A DNA stretch of 25,193 nt from Gnetum montanum (GCA_015680685.1 MNCI01016032.1:15704-40896); one strand, 5' to 3'. Positions 11,658 to 21,634 are shown, numbered from the stretch's first letter. Notes: generated by a model not told the origin, from the sequence alone. Numbers and translations are program-made.

Positions 11658-12552
11658 TGATGATTGGCAAGTAGACCCTACACCTAATCATATGAATCAC
11701 TAAGCGTTCACATGAAATCTAGTCAAATTCTATGGACTTATAGTCTTTTAAGTACACTAGTCTTTGGGAAGTAAACCTAACCATTGCAATCATTGTCTTT
11801 CCAATTACACTTATGAAATGCAAAGGTATGGTTAAGTGCAACTGAGGCATATGATTTTTATCATTTTGCCGTTTTATGTTTTAGGTCACCTAAGAATAAA
11901 GAATAATGAATAAAATAATTAAATTGATAATTTAATCTAACTAGTTAAAATTTAACTAATCCTAACATAAGCATCATTCCCACTGGTTGTACACATCTTG
12001 AACACGTTTAATGCTACTAGGTTACCAAACATTAAGCATTATTGGTATTACCAAGCGCCAAGCATATGATTTAAGTGGTCAGACTTATGTACTTAATTAA
12101 TCACTATTTAATTTAGCTTAATTGATCACTTAATTACTTAAAGCATTAAAGGAAATTGCATAAAAAATTTAATTCATAAATAAATAATTAATCTATTTCA
12201 AAGTGTTGCAAGGTTTATCAAAAATCTCATCTTTATTACTGCACACAATTCCATGCTCATGTACAATAGTGTTTGAATAAAGATCTGTACACTCTTTGAC
12301 TCCTTCTATGGGTAGTTAGAAAAATATTCTAACTTTCAAGCAAGAAAACTGCAAGAGCTCCACTACAACTATGACCAAGGATGCCATAAACACGATGGGT
12401 AAGTGCATATTCATAAGTGAAAATAGACACTATATCAATGAGGCCACATCAACACATCAAATCTCACATTGACATGGCTACATCAAGGTTGCATCGATGA
12501 GGTCATGTTAACAAGGCCTGATCGATGAAACCCAAGAAACCATGACTCATCA
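11658..12552 (-). repeat. 5' LTR of element A (895 bp)
   Basis: It starts TGATGAGTCATGG at 12552 and ends CCAATCATCA at 11658. The ends follow from the adjacent PBS and from alignment with element C's 3' LTR: near the end both share a GTGTAGGG-type stretch followed by a CGCCA/TGCCA and ATCA terminus, and in the middle an AAAATCATATGCCTCA-type segment. U3 (12410-12552) contains a roughly 14-bp degenerate array with CATCGAT cores. The TATA box seen in the B and C LTRs is not recognisable here, so the promoter is probably dead. Confidence 0.75.
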
Positions 12553-14800
12553 ATCACCATTCTAATATCAATCATTATCACTTATCATCCCTTCATCCAA
12601 GAAACTAAACATGATATTTAATCTCTTTCATTGATCCAAGATATCATTCCTCAACATAAGAATTAATTAAAAAGAAAAAAATGATAAAAATTGAATGATT
12701 CAATTGTAGAAAGAGATTAGAAAGTGGTAGAGAAAGTAATGAAAAAAGAGACATAAGAGGGGAATGGAACAAAGATGAGAAAGAAAATAGTGAATTTTGA
12801 AGCAACAACAAGAGAAAAGAGAGAGAGAAAACAAATATAGTGCCAAGGTATTACATCCCTTCCAAAGACATTCGATATTGTAGTATTATTATGATTTATA
12901 TATTATGTGTGTGGTCTTGATGGGTTATTGGGGACAAGTTAGTTTATTATAATTACACTTTATAAGTTATGATTATGATGTTTTTGCTTGTTTAACTAAC
13001 ATTATTATGTACACTAACCTTGTGTGATGTGTTAGAAACATGATATGGCTGGCAAGGATGTTAGATTAGTGTACAAGAGTAGCTATTTGATATGCATTTA
13101 TTCTTTATTTATGATTTTGGTATTTATGCATTTGAGTTTTAGCACTATGTTGTGTGATATTTGAATGTGATTTTAGCATGTGAATGTGTAGAGCATTTGA
13201 TATGGATCTCGTAGGTTCAAATAGATTTTAATTTAGGGTCCTAGTGTATTTGTTATACCTATTGCATGTAGAGGGCATTAGTTGAGAAAAAACAAAGACT
13301 TATGAAAATATTTTCTTTTAAAAAATTCAAAAAGTAATAATAAATAAATTTTCCCATGGCACATGATGTGCATAACAAACAAAATAACTTTGAAGTATAA
13401 TGCATATGCAATATACATTGTGTATAAGTAAAAAAAAAACCATCAGCATATTTCTTTTATTTTTTCCATTGCCTCTTACATCACGTACCATAATAATTTG
13501 GATTTTTTGTTTTCACTAAAAAAGAAACTGATTATGAGTTGATTCTGTCCTATTTCTTCAAATTTCTTCCAAATTTTTCTACTTTTTTTTCAAAATTTTA
13601 GCTTTGTAAAAGGATTTTTCTTGTTATGAACTTAGATTTGGATTTTCTATAGTTATATTTACATGGATAAAAAGATTTTTTGAAGAAAAATAGAATTTTA
13701 ATGGATTTTTGAAGATTTTATGCTTATTTTGGACATTCTACTTTGAAAATTATAATTAGTGGTTTGTTTTACTTTCTCCTATATCCTTATGATAGATTAG
13801 TGTGTATGATTATGCAATGTTGACATGTGAGGTAGATAGTTAAAAGATTGAATTTGGACCTATTATTTTGCAAATTTCCCAAAATTTTATGATTTTGATT
13901 GCAAATTATTTATGAATAAATATGTGATATATGAAATGATATAGACTTGTGGAATATTAGATGTGATGTTGATGAGACTAGCATGCTTGAAATATTATAT
14001 TTTATGGACCTGTTGTTGCATGGACACTTCAATTATCATTAGATATAATTAAATATTATTATTTATTATTTTATTAATCAAATTTTAAATACATATAACT
14101 TTGCTTCTAGGAGTCTAATTGAGGTGAAATTCATGTCGTTGGGATCATCTTTGGACATACTTTTTCATTGTAATTGTTTTCTCTTTTGGCATATATCATT
14201 TTGGAGGCTTCAATAGTGGTCATTTTTACATAATTATATGTAGTTCAATAAGTATGGTTGTAGCATGAAATATTGTTTCATCAAATTATGGTATTTTTTT
14301 TATGAAATGAATGTGATTGTTAGGTATAGATATATGTTATCATGTGATGTTTATTTTGGATGTGTTGTACTTACGACATGCATTAGCTTAAGCTAGCTTG
14401 GATTTGTACATGTCTTCACAACAACACTTGTAGCAGTCGTTGGTGGGTGGTGCTAGCATAAGGGTATGGACCAATTGATGATAAGGGATCCTAGAGATAG
14501 TTATGGATTAACCTTCAATGTGATGAATTAGTGAGGCTCTTATCTTAGGCCTCATCATGAGAGTGGGAGAGCATAGGTGTGTTTGCTCCTACGGATGGTA
14601 TGTGACATAGGTGTATTCATCCCTATAGCTAATTGTCTAGAAGACTAGTGGTTATGGGTCAAAGGTTGATTGACCCTAGCACTAGTAGCGTAAATAAAAG
14701 AATAATAAAAGACCTATAGATAATGATTGTTTATGAGTACTCATGACAATGTTTCACATGCTACACTAAGTATGGATATGCTAGATACCACCTAGGTAAG
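12553..14800. other. AT-rich sequence, no gene seen
   Basis: No frame in this 2.2 kb shows a domain. Homopolymer runs are common. A stretch near 14090-14150 and another at 14480-14660 have the feel of decayed gypsy LTR sequence, but no ends or partner could be set. This is the sequence into which element C inserted on its right side. Confidence 0.4.
14572..14635. repeat. Imperfect 34-bp tandem duplication
   Basis: CATAGGTGTGTTTGCTCCTA at 14572 is followed 34 bp later, at 14606, by CATAGGTGTATTCATCCCTA, and the similarity extends some bases on. Two units only. It lies in the sequence flanking element C and probably belongs to an older LTR. Confidence 0.5.
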
Positions 14801-14805
14801 GTGTA
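14801..14805. repeat. Target site duplication, left (GTGTA)
   Basis: These five bases lie directly outside the TGATGAG start of element C's 5' LTR. The five bases after the end of its 3' LTR (19427-19431) are ATGTA, a 4 of 5 match differing by a G/A transition. Five base pairs is the usual gypsy duplication length. Confidence 0.6.
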
Positions 14806-14833
14806 TGATGAGTCATGAATTTGCTGGTTGATG

Positions 14834-14921
14834 GGACGCGATATCGCGTCCGCTGTGATATTGCATCCCTCGCGATATGGTGTCATCCCCCATGATATGG
14901 CATACACGATATCGCGGTGCA
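14834..14921 (+). repeat. U3 GATATC palindrome array, 5 units
   Basis: Units centred on GATATC or a one-base variant begin at 14840, 14857, 14874, 14894 and 14908, giving spacings of 17, 17, 20 and 14. The first unit, GGACGCGATATCGCGTCC (14834-14851), is a perfect 18-bp palindrome; later units show CG to TG or CA decay. It lies directly upstream of the TATA box, where LTR enhancers normally sit. Confidence 0.8.
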
Positions 14922-14931
14922 CCACCAAGTC

Positions 14932-14939
14932 TATAAATA
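14932..14939 (+). promoter_or_regulatory. TATA box of element C 5' LTR
   Basis: TATAAATA is followed by AGAGG and is matched at 18691-18698 (3' LTR) and on the minus strand at 21755-21762 (element B), with the same TCTATAAATAAGAGG context. This fixes the U3/R direction of all three LTRs. Confidence 0.75.
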
Positions 14940-15539
14940 AGAGGTGGCTCTCCCTTATTTGTCATTCTAGGCCTAGACCGTAGCGAAACTCTAGTAGTTT
15001 TACCTCTCCAGAGATAGAATAATTTCCATGTGCCCGTAGTAGGAGCTCCAAAGTGAACGGATCTTTATTTGTGCAGATATTGTACCTAAACACAAGTTTG
15101 TGTACAAAAATAAAGAAAAACTTCTTGGATAAACCTTACAGTGCATGGAATAGGCTAAACAGGACTTTATTTACTATTATTTATTGTTTATCATTTAAAT
15201 GCTTTATTAGTTAATTAAATCTTTCTCAACCCTTCTCCCGTAGTTAAGTGCATTCACTACGACTACTTCAAGCATGTGCGTTACACTTGGTGATCTCAGC
15301 AAGGACTAGCATTTGGTAACCAAGGTTGCATTGGTTCAGGGTGTGAATGATAAGTGGGAACAGATGCTGAAGCTAGGTTAATTAAGGCTTAGTTAGTTAG
15401 TTAAAGTTAGTTAATTATTCTCTTCACTATTAACCTTGTCAACATAGGAGATAAAACAGAAAAGACATAAAAATCATATACCTCAGACTTACTTAACAAT
15501 ACACCATGTTGGAATAGATGCATAAAAAGTGTGGAGAAT

Positions 15540-16570
15540 ATATCGATATTATTGGAGATAGAGCTTTGACAACCTGAGAAGCAGGAAAAAATATCTTTAG
15601 CTATTCAGAAAAAAGGGATGAGGAAAATAAGAGCTCAAATGCCAATCATACATATGAATGCAACATTTTCCTATATGATCATCCTAAAGGCCAATGCCCA
15701 ATCTTGTTACATTTATATGAGCATTGGAGAAACACATTACACCTAGATTTGATATAGAGATACTATGTTTGATCATAGTGGCAACAATCCCAGTTGTGGG
15801 GGAAGCCATCCCTAAATTGGAGACACCCTTCGTATCCTCCGAATCTGAATGCTTATCGAGTTCAACATCTTGTTTCTCCAACTAGGTCAAGATACTCTAT
15901 CTCACCGCATTATTATTCCCCTCAGTACTCTCAGCCCATGTCCTCAACACAACCACTACCTTGTGTACCTTATACTCCTCCTAAATTTCAACATTCTCAT
16001 CCTTTCCCTCCTTCTACGTCACCACCAACTATTCCTGAAGTATCTACACCACAGTAATAATCCACGAACGTCACTTGTGCTGCTACTTTGAACAACAGTG
16101 GATGTCCTTCACAACATCAAAATCATCCCTTCTTTAGACATGACCATCAAAAGGGACACCACCATTCCAAGGCCACTACATCCTCCAACTTAGCACAAAC
16201 CAAACACTGTGGTGCACCCTTATCTTCGAATCCAACACCTCATGTCATTTCATCAAGGCCACCAATTAACACTCCAACAAACATATGGCCCAATGAACAT
16301 AGTCATAGAAGGAAAAATCATGATCCTTGCATACCATCTAATGGTTCCAAATATCATAGTGGATCAACTCTTTATCTAAGAACCACATCTTATAAATTAC
16401 CCCACTATGCTTACTATAATCAGGTGTGTGAACCCCGATGGGGTAAGTATGAACAATTTCTAATATTTCCAACATGCAAGGATCCCCATTGTCATTTATT
16501 AATCCTTGTCGTCCTCAACCATTTAGCTATGAGGGGTATCCCCCATTTTAATAACAAGCAGGATTAATAA
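15540..16570 (+). pseudogene. gag C-terminal fragment of element C
   Basis: This is what remains of gag. A basic CNIFLYDHPKGQCP-like stretch (about 15660-15710) may be a decayed zinc knuckle. The open frame 15794-16057 is Pro/Ser/Tyr-rich (WRHPSYPPN, HYYSPQYSQP, TPPKFQHSHPFPPS) and resembles element B's gag tail. After two stops at 16055-16060, 16088-16567 continues with HPFFRHDHQKG, matching PFFR in B, then an Asn/Pro/Ser/His-rich tail with no protease motif. The last residues before the T-rich tract, in another frame, read RPQPFSYEGYPPF. The region is noncoding in its present state, and its ORFs are remnants rather than new genes. Confidence 0.6.
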
Positions 16571-17900
16571 ATATTTTTCATTTTCTTTAATTTTACAATT
16601 TTTGTTTTCTAGTTTTTCATTTTTCAATTTCTTATTTTATCTTTTTTTCTTTTTGTATTTTTGCATTTTTTATAAGTAATCTCATCTATGAATAAAACAC
16701 TCATGTGGCTCATTGGTTGAGCTGTGTTCTATGTTATCAAGTCTCGAGTGGTCAATTATGTGGACAGTAAGCCCATTACACCCACTCATTCATTCTACAA
16801 ATAAGAGGTTCTGTTTAAGGGTACAATGATATTATTGACATTCTTAAAACTTAAAATTAATTTTGAGTTCATTGTACTCAAAATGAAGAAGAATGGACCA
16901 AGAGGGAATGATTAGGGTGTGACATCAAGGGGACTTGCGAATTCTCTTTGGTGATGTGTATGAGAGTTATCATGCAATGTGGTTGTACTAGGATCCTTGT
17001 AGATCTAACACAAAATGGCAGTAAGATTAATCAAAAAGGACACTCAAAAATACAATGCTATTCCAGGGGGTCCCACTTGAAATACATGCACCCATGCCTA
17101 AAGGTTGGTGGTTTCTCTGGATTCAGCAGTCATCAAAAAAACAAAACAAAACAAAACGAAGGAAGTGCCACAAAGAAAAAATCACTCCTCCCTTGAACAA
17201 AATGCGAGGTGATCATATGCCTTGTTGTTCTGGTACTGTCATAGTTGATTATCATGGGATGAAACAATGCGATGTCACTGATCAAAGGAATGGACTTGGT
17301 CCTGATCTTGGAATGACAAGTTAGTGACACATTAATCATGCTTTACATACAAGATTCACTATGCCCTAGGTCAGTTACCTTATGTCCCAATCTCTACAAT
17401 CCCTTCTATAGTCAATCTCATCTCATTGTTCATGTAATTGTAGCTCGTGTCTCATATAGCGTAGAATTCTTACCTCATTTAAATGGCATCTACATGTGTG
17501 CATTTTATGAAACTAGTATGGATTACATTTAACCCTTCTAGTACCTATGGACATTTTAAGACGTGGTTATGCAAGGGCTTTATAGGTTGGAACCTGCTTT
17601 GGGGAGAAGCCACTTGCGTGGCTTTTGCAATTTGTACTTGTAACATACCACCACATCATCTTATACCCTCTGAGTACTTTATTGTCAAATCTACTCTTTC
17701 TTTTATCATCATTTTATCAAATTTTCCTCAAAACTAGGTCCTTTTATGTGTCACCTAATAAACTAGGTCTGACATTAAACTTTTAGGACAACTTCCTTAA
17801 AAACAAATTTCTAACTCTAAAATCATACTAAGAAATGAATTCAACATTTATTAAATGTAATGAGTAAGGTATGAAATCAGTGAAATTTTTTCAATAACCA
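16571..17900 (+). other. Noncoding region of element C
   Basis: It opens with a T-rich tract (16571-16680) at the same place, just after the last coding remnant, as in elements A and B. The rest has short open frames (for example 16948-17196 and 17483-17737) without domain character. A compact hairpin lies at 17607-17624: AAGCCAC, loop TTGC, GTGGCTT, seven perfect base pairs. If the acceptor at 17930 is used, this is intron sequence. Confidence 0.5.
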
Positions 17901-17930
17901 TACTAACAATTGATCTTTGTATGATTATAG
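17901..17930 (+). promoter_or_regulatory. 3' splice acceptor before accessory ORF (C)
   Basis: TACTAAC (17901-17907), a perfect branch-point consensus, is followed by T-rich sequence and TATAG (AG at 17929-17930). The next base starts the ATG of the accessory ORF. Branch A to AG is about 24 nt, within the normal range. Element A has the same arrangement. Confidence 0.6.
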
Positions 17931-18350
17931 ATGACCCCTAAAAGAAGACAACAAGGAGGACCTTCTCAAGGTGCTACCGAATGACCAGGGGAAGGCAGAG
18001 GCCAAAGACTTCATGTAGAACATGTAGAGTAGGAGGCACAATCACTCAGCATCCATCATAATCTATCCAAGAAAAAGGTGGAGAGGTCAGGCCCCAAGCC
18101 TATGAAGAGGAATGACGGCTATTTGCAGCATAACATTTCAATTTCTATCAAGTGTTCTTGCAATTTCCATGTTCATGGAAAGTGTCAACTCCATCAAACA
18201 TTGGAACATCAGCATGGACAGCTCATAACCCTTGGATAGAAGAGGAGAAACATCAAGTGCTTCTTCAACGATATTAATCTCAAAAGCTTGATCGTGCCGG
18301 ACAAAGGAGAGGAACCTATAGAGGAGCCACCACTACCAGGAACCCCATGA
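17931..18350 (+). pseudogene. Shortened accessory ORF of element C
   Basis: A single frame of 140 codons runs from ATG 17931 to TGA 18348, interrupted by only three stops (TGA at 17982, TAG at 18030, TAG at 18237), each one transition from a sense codon. The N-terminus MTPKRRQQGGPSQ matches element A's accessory ORF (MAPRLK and GGPSQP) and is Arg/Gln/Gly-rich. The middle is Lys- and His-rich with a KCSCNFHVHGKCQLH stretch that could bind a metal. It ends acidic and Pro-rich (EEPIEEPPLPGTP). Element A's ORF is about five times longer, so the middle and the coiled coil were deleted. Function unknown. Confidence 0.55.
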
Positions 18351-18483
18351 GTTCCACAAGTTTTATCTTTTGTGTCTATGTCCAAATTTTGTTTAATTCT
18401 CCACTATAGCATAAATAAATTCCTATTTAGTCAATAATCCCATACCTATCCACTGTGTAATTGATGGAGCTTGTTCTCTTTGT

Positions 18484-18519
18484 AACTCAAGGACAAGTTT
18501 TCATTTAGTCGTGGGCGTA
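18484..18519 (+). promoter_or_regulatory. Polypurine tract region of element C (decayed)
   Basis: AACTCAAGGACAAGTT and then TTTCATTTAGTCGTGGGCGTA lead straight into the 3' LTR. Element B has the better preserved form (AGTCATGGGGGTA). The G-run primes plus-strand synthesis in LTR elements; here it is broken by a C. Confidence 0.6.
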
Positions 18520-19426
18520 TGATGAGTCATGAATTTTCTGGCTATGATATCACTACTGTGATATCGTAGTGGCTATGATATCACAGCCGTGATATCGCAT
18601 GGGCTGCGATATCACGTATGCAATATCGCAGCCGGGATATCAGATCAGCCGCGATATCACATACAAAATATCACGACCTGAATCAATTTCTATAAATAAG
18701 AGGAAACTTTCCTTGTTCTAGCAGTCAGTTCTTAGTTCCTTACCCAAACTCTTGTAGTTTTTCCTTCTTAGAGTTAGAATTATTTCACAATATATGCCCG
18801 TAGTGTGATGATTGTAATTGTACGACATCCTTTATTCGAGTGTGATGTACTTGGACACACACATGATTGGAAATAAATATTGAGATTACTTAATCATTAC
18901 ATCATTTACTTAGTTTAATTAATTATTTATTTAATTTTTATTTATTACTTTCTTAGCTAATATCTCTCACCCTTAAACTCCTATTAACACAGAATGAGTA
19001 CAACTTGATCACGAGAATTTAAGTGTGACTACTTGGTAACCCAATAGTGTACCTAGGATTTGCACTTGGTAATCCTAGTAGTAGTCATTCACGAAGTCCA
19101 AGATGTATATGGATAATCAAGGAATGGATGCTCATCGCACTTAGGCTAGTTTAGACTCTCTCTTACCCTTTCCCTCTTAGCTTAGTTAACATTATTTTCC
19201 ATTGCCTTCAAGAGTAGCGTTAGATGAGAAACCACATCATACACCTCACACTAGACTAAACCATATGTGACAAAGATAATACTAGTCGAGGTGGGAAGGT
19301 AGTAAACTGCGACCTAAGGCTAACTATCTAGGTGCCACAACTAGTCCGTCTGTGGAGTTCAATCGGATCACATGTGTAATGCTCGTATTCGTATGGTTGA
19401 GTGTAGGGGTATCTCGCCACTAATCA
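18520..19426 (+). repeat. 3' LTR of element C (907 bp)
   Basis: It starts TGATGAGTCATGAATT after the PPT and ends CTCGCCACTAATCA before ATGTA. The end was set by alignment with element A's LTR end and is supported by the target duplication. It contains the nine-unit U3 array, TATAAATA at 18691, and an ATATGCCCGTAGT-type segment shared with the 5' LTR. It is visibly more divergent in U3 from the 5' LTR than in the rest. Confidence 0.8.
18543..18676 (+). repeat. U3 GATATC array, 9 units
   Basis: GATATC or AATATC cores begin at 18546, 18560, 18577, 18591, 18608, 18622, 18636, 18653 and 18667. Spacings are 14, 17, 14, 17, 14, 14, 17, 14, an almost regular alternation giving a 31-bp higher-order period. 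Flanks vary between GCG/CGC and their TG/CA decay forms. Confidence 0.85.
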
Positions 19427-19431
19427 ATGTA
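19427..19431. repeat. Target site duplication, right (ATGTA)
   Basis: It follows the terminal CA of element C's 3' LTR directly and pairs with GTGTA at 14801-14805, with one transition. Confidence 0.6.
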
Positions 19432-20889
19432 TATGATGGTATTTATTTATGAGTCATAGTATTGATAACATATCTTCTAATTGATCTATGATTGTGTGGT
19501 CCATGTTTTGCTTAATGGTATGGAATGGATATGACACTATGGGCATGATAGTGGTGATGTATGTGGTGTGATGTAATGGATGTATGATTGATTATGTTTG
19601 ACAATGATTATATCTGTGACTATGTGATAGCCATTTATTCACTTTAGTAAGGATTATTTCAGTGTTATGTGTAATATCCTATGTACATGTGTTGCTTAGA
19701 GCATGTGCAAGACTAACAGTTGATGTAAATTTCCTTTTACCCCATTCCTCTCTTCTAGTGCAGCACTTGTTGATCATCTAGTAGGGGAAGTGTAAAGGCA
19801 TCCCACTCAATGTTGTATTGATTTTATTTAGTTATAGGTGGAAGCCATAGGTGTGAAGGTGAGAACTACAAGAAAGCACAGAAGAGGGAAAATCTTCAAG
19901 GATTACTTGATGTATATTTTTATGTATAGTATTATGAACTATTCATATATGTATGACCCTAATTATACTCTTATATATATGATGATGTTTATGTGTTTTT
20001 GTACCTTATGAGATTCGTAAAATTTTTGGTTTATATAGAGACATGCAGTTTTATGAATTAATGTATATGCTTGATCTTTAATTTGGCATAGATTTTTGTA
20101 TAGTTTGATGGTGAAAGAGAGATATATATATATTGAGTAGTTTATTATTAATGTATTTTCATGTACCACTAGTTTCTTATATTGTCATGCTTTCATTGTG
20201 TTATTATTATTAATGATCCTAGGCATCACTTCATCCTAGGCTTACACAAGGAACTTTAAAGTATTAAAAGGAATAAGACTTAAGTAAGAAATGTTAGGGC
20301 AAATAAGTGCATCCTATAAATTAATTAATGATTATAGGCATAGAACAACAAATAATTATAGGGGAAGAACAACAAATGATTGCTAGTTAGAAGTTTGCTT
20401 TAGAGCTTATAAAGGACAAGTCTAGATGAATGATTCTTTACTTATTTGAGAACCATGGTCCTTCAAATTTTTTTACTTATTATAATCTATATGAAACTTA
20501 AACCTTAATCTTTTATCCTTGTACTTTGTGTCAATATACATGTAGTAGAAGTTTAGGTACAACAGATTGAGATTTAGAATTTATTATTAAAAAATAACTA
20601 ATTTGGATAGCCAATGATCTAGTAATAAAATCTAATATATTTGTAACCTACAAGTAATGTAATTTTATAATTAATAATGATTTATGATGGTGATTGGTAA
20701 CAATAAATGTGAAATTTGAAGTGGTGGTGATGATAATTGTGGGAAAAAAGGTGAGGTTATGAAGAAAATTAGTAATAAATAGTAGGGAAAACAACGACTT
20801 TAATTGATGGTAGAAAATTTTATTTCAAAATGATCCATAGACACTATCATATTTTCAAAAAATCCTTTAAAAGATAATTAAGGTAGAAA
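19432..20889. other. No gene seen
   Basis: AT-rich sequence that continues the flank interrupted by element C. The stretch 19700-19900 has a mixed-composition look reminiscent of old LTR sequence, but no ends can be placed. The rest has only short open frames without domain character (for example minus strand 19963-20169). Confidence 0.4.
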
Positions 20890-21360
20890 ATATTTATGAG
20901 TGTAAAAAATATATTTGGTTGAATATTATCCAAAGAAAATATCTTGTATTCGTTTCTTTCTATCACTTACATCCCTAATATGCAACATGTCATGAATAGT
21001 CAAGTGTATTTTAAAAATATAATTTTAAATATTTATGAACAAATAACATAATTTAAATTAAAAGGAAAAGTTTATATATGTGATGACTTTAATGCAAGGA
21101 TTGGTTTTAAGCATATTGATATTCTAAAGTGGTAGAATAATCAACAATGATTAGATATGCAATATTATGGTGAACTTATAAATGGTTGAAAAAAACATGA
21201 AAAGATACTAAAAAAATTCAAATAGGAAAGCATATATTAGAATGAGGACAAGACCTTGATTTTATCATTTTAAATGGAATTTAAAATTTCCATCAAAATT
21301 AAGATTTACTATTGAAAAACATGGGAGATGTTCATGTATTTATTTACTACTAACCATCCC
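20890..21360 (+). pseudogene. LINE endonuclease domain relic
   Basis: This is a fragment of the apurinic/endonuclease domain that nicks target DNA in non-LTR retrotransposons. One frame from 21004 reads VYFKNIILNIYEQIT, stop, then KGKVYICDDFNARIG (21061-21105), where the family has CGDFNARIG; the Asp and Asn of that motif are kept and the Gly is Asp. Further on it reads GKHILE, stop, GQDLDFIILNGI (about 21220-21280) and, after a frameshift, FTIEKHGRCSC (21305-21336), the place of the family's S-x-IDY motif. Upstream, 20896-20980 reads LVFVSFYHLHP. There are about ten stops. No RT domain follows, so it is a truncated, long-dead copy. Confidence 0.65.
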
Positions 21361-21502
21361 TTAAAATTTATAAGGAATCATTAACTTTTAGATTAATGAT
21401 AAATTAATACAATTTTCATACCATTTTCTACATCTTTCCATTCAAGGTATTCTAGTAATATGTAATGCTAGAAAATAAGAAGACTTCTAATACAAAACCT
21501 AC

Positions 21503-21634
21503 TGATGAGTCATGTTTGTCAGGCCCAATTATCGGAGCCCAGTTATCAGAGCCCTAGTCTAATAGGTCCTAATATTGGATCCAAAATATCGAGGCTACGT
21601 TAACTAGGCCACGTATACGGGGCCCCATATATGN
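21503..21634 (+). repeat. Head of a plus-strand LTR, truncated
   Basis: TGATGAGTCATG starts it, as in element C. It is followed by a U3-type array with TATCGGAGCCC-like units roughly every 14 bp (cores near 21530, 21544, 21560, 21573, 21587, 21602, 21615). No TATA box or R region follows: it stops at the ambiguous base 21635, beyond which lies the oppositely oriented LTR of element B. Its U3 units differ in sequence from the GATATC arrays, so it belongs to a sister subfamily. Confidence 0.6.

Larger units (their letters stand above)
1272..12552 (-). mobile_element. Element A: degraded Ty3/gypsy (Athila-like) retrotransposon
   Basis: Read on the minus strand, the order is 5' LTR (12552-11658), PBS, gag, protease, RT, RNase H, integrase, a long noncoding stretch, then an extra ORF ending at 1272. 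PR before RT and INT last is the gypsy order. Athila-like placement rests on the tRNA-Asp-like PBS, the ORF downstream of pol, and the DHF-type RT start. Coding parts carry many TAG/TGA/TAA stops and frameshifts, so it is inactive. No 3' LTR resembling the 5' copy is recognisable left of 1272, so the 3' end is lost or was replaced. The right flank begins ATCAC at 12553; with no left end a target duplication cannot be tested. Element B shares its protease (8360-9100 against 24190-25000) and its post-pol noncoding region (about 4180-5440 against 22445-23900). Confidence 0.8.
14806..15520 (+). repeat. 5' LTR of element C (3' part missing)
   Basis: It starts TGATGAGTCATGAATT like the 3' copy at 18520. 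It holds a U3 palindrome array, TATAAATA at 14932, GTGCCCGTAGTAGGAG (shared with element B's LTR) and an AAAATCATATACCTCA-type stretch that aligns with element A's LTR. After about 15505-15540 it no longer follows the 3' LTR: the last about 180 bp, the PBS, the leader and most of gag are missing. The exact breakpoint could not be fixed by eye. Confidence 0.7.
14806..19426 (+). mobile_element. Element C: non-autonomous gypsy derivative (4.6 kb)
   Basis: A 5' LTR (partial), gag fragment, T-rich and noncoding stretch, shortened accessory ORF, PPT and full 3' LTR lie in order on the plus strand, flanked by GTGTA/ATGTA. No protease, RT, RNase H or integrase motif is present in the roughly 3 kb interior. 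It belongs to the same family as A and B: the LTR start, LTR end, U3 palindrome array, gag tail (PFFR), acceptor plus accessory N-terminus, and the pre-PPT sequence (AATAATCCCATACCTA, also in B) all match. It must have moved in trans if it lost pol before insertion; deletions after insertion are the alternative. Confidence 0.8.

Noticed and set aside
17338-17737. Plus-strand Cys-containing open frames of 64 and 84 codons
   Set aside because: No domain, overlapping frames, and they lie in the noncoding region before the acceptor of element C.
18543-18676. Regularly spaced repeats resembling a CRISPR array
   Set aside because: Units are short, spaced 14-20 bp with no unique spacers, lie in an LTR U3 just before a TATA box, and the genome is a plant's.
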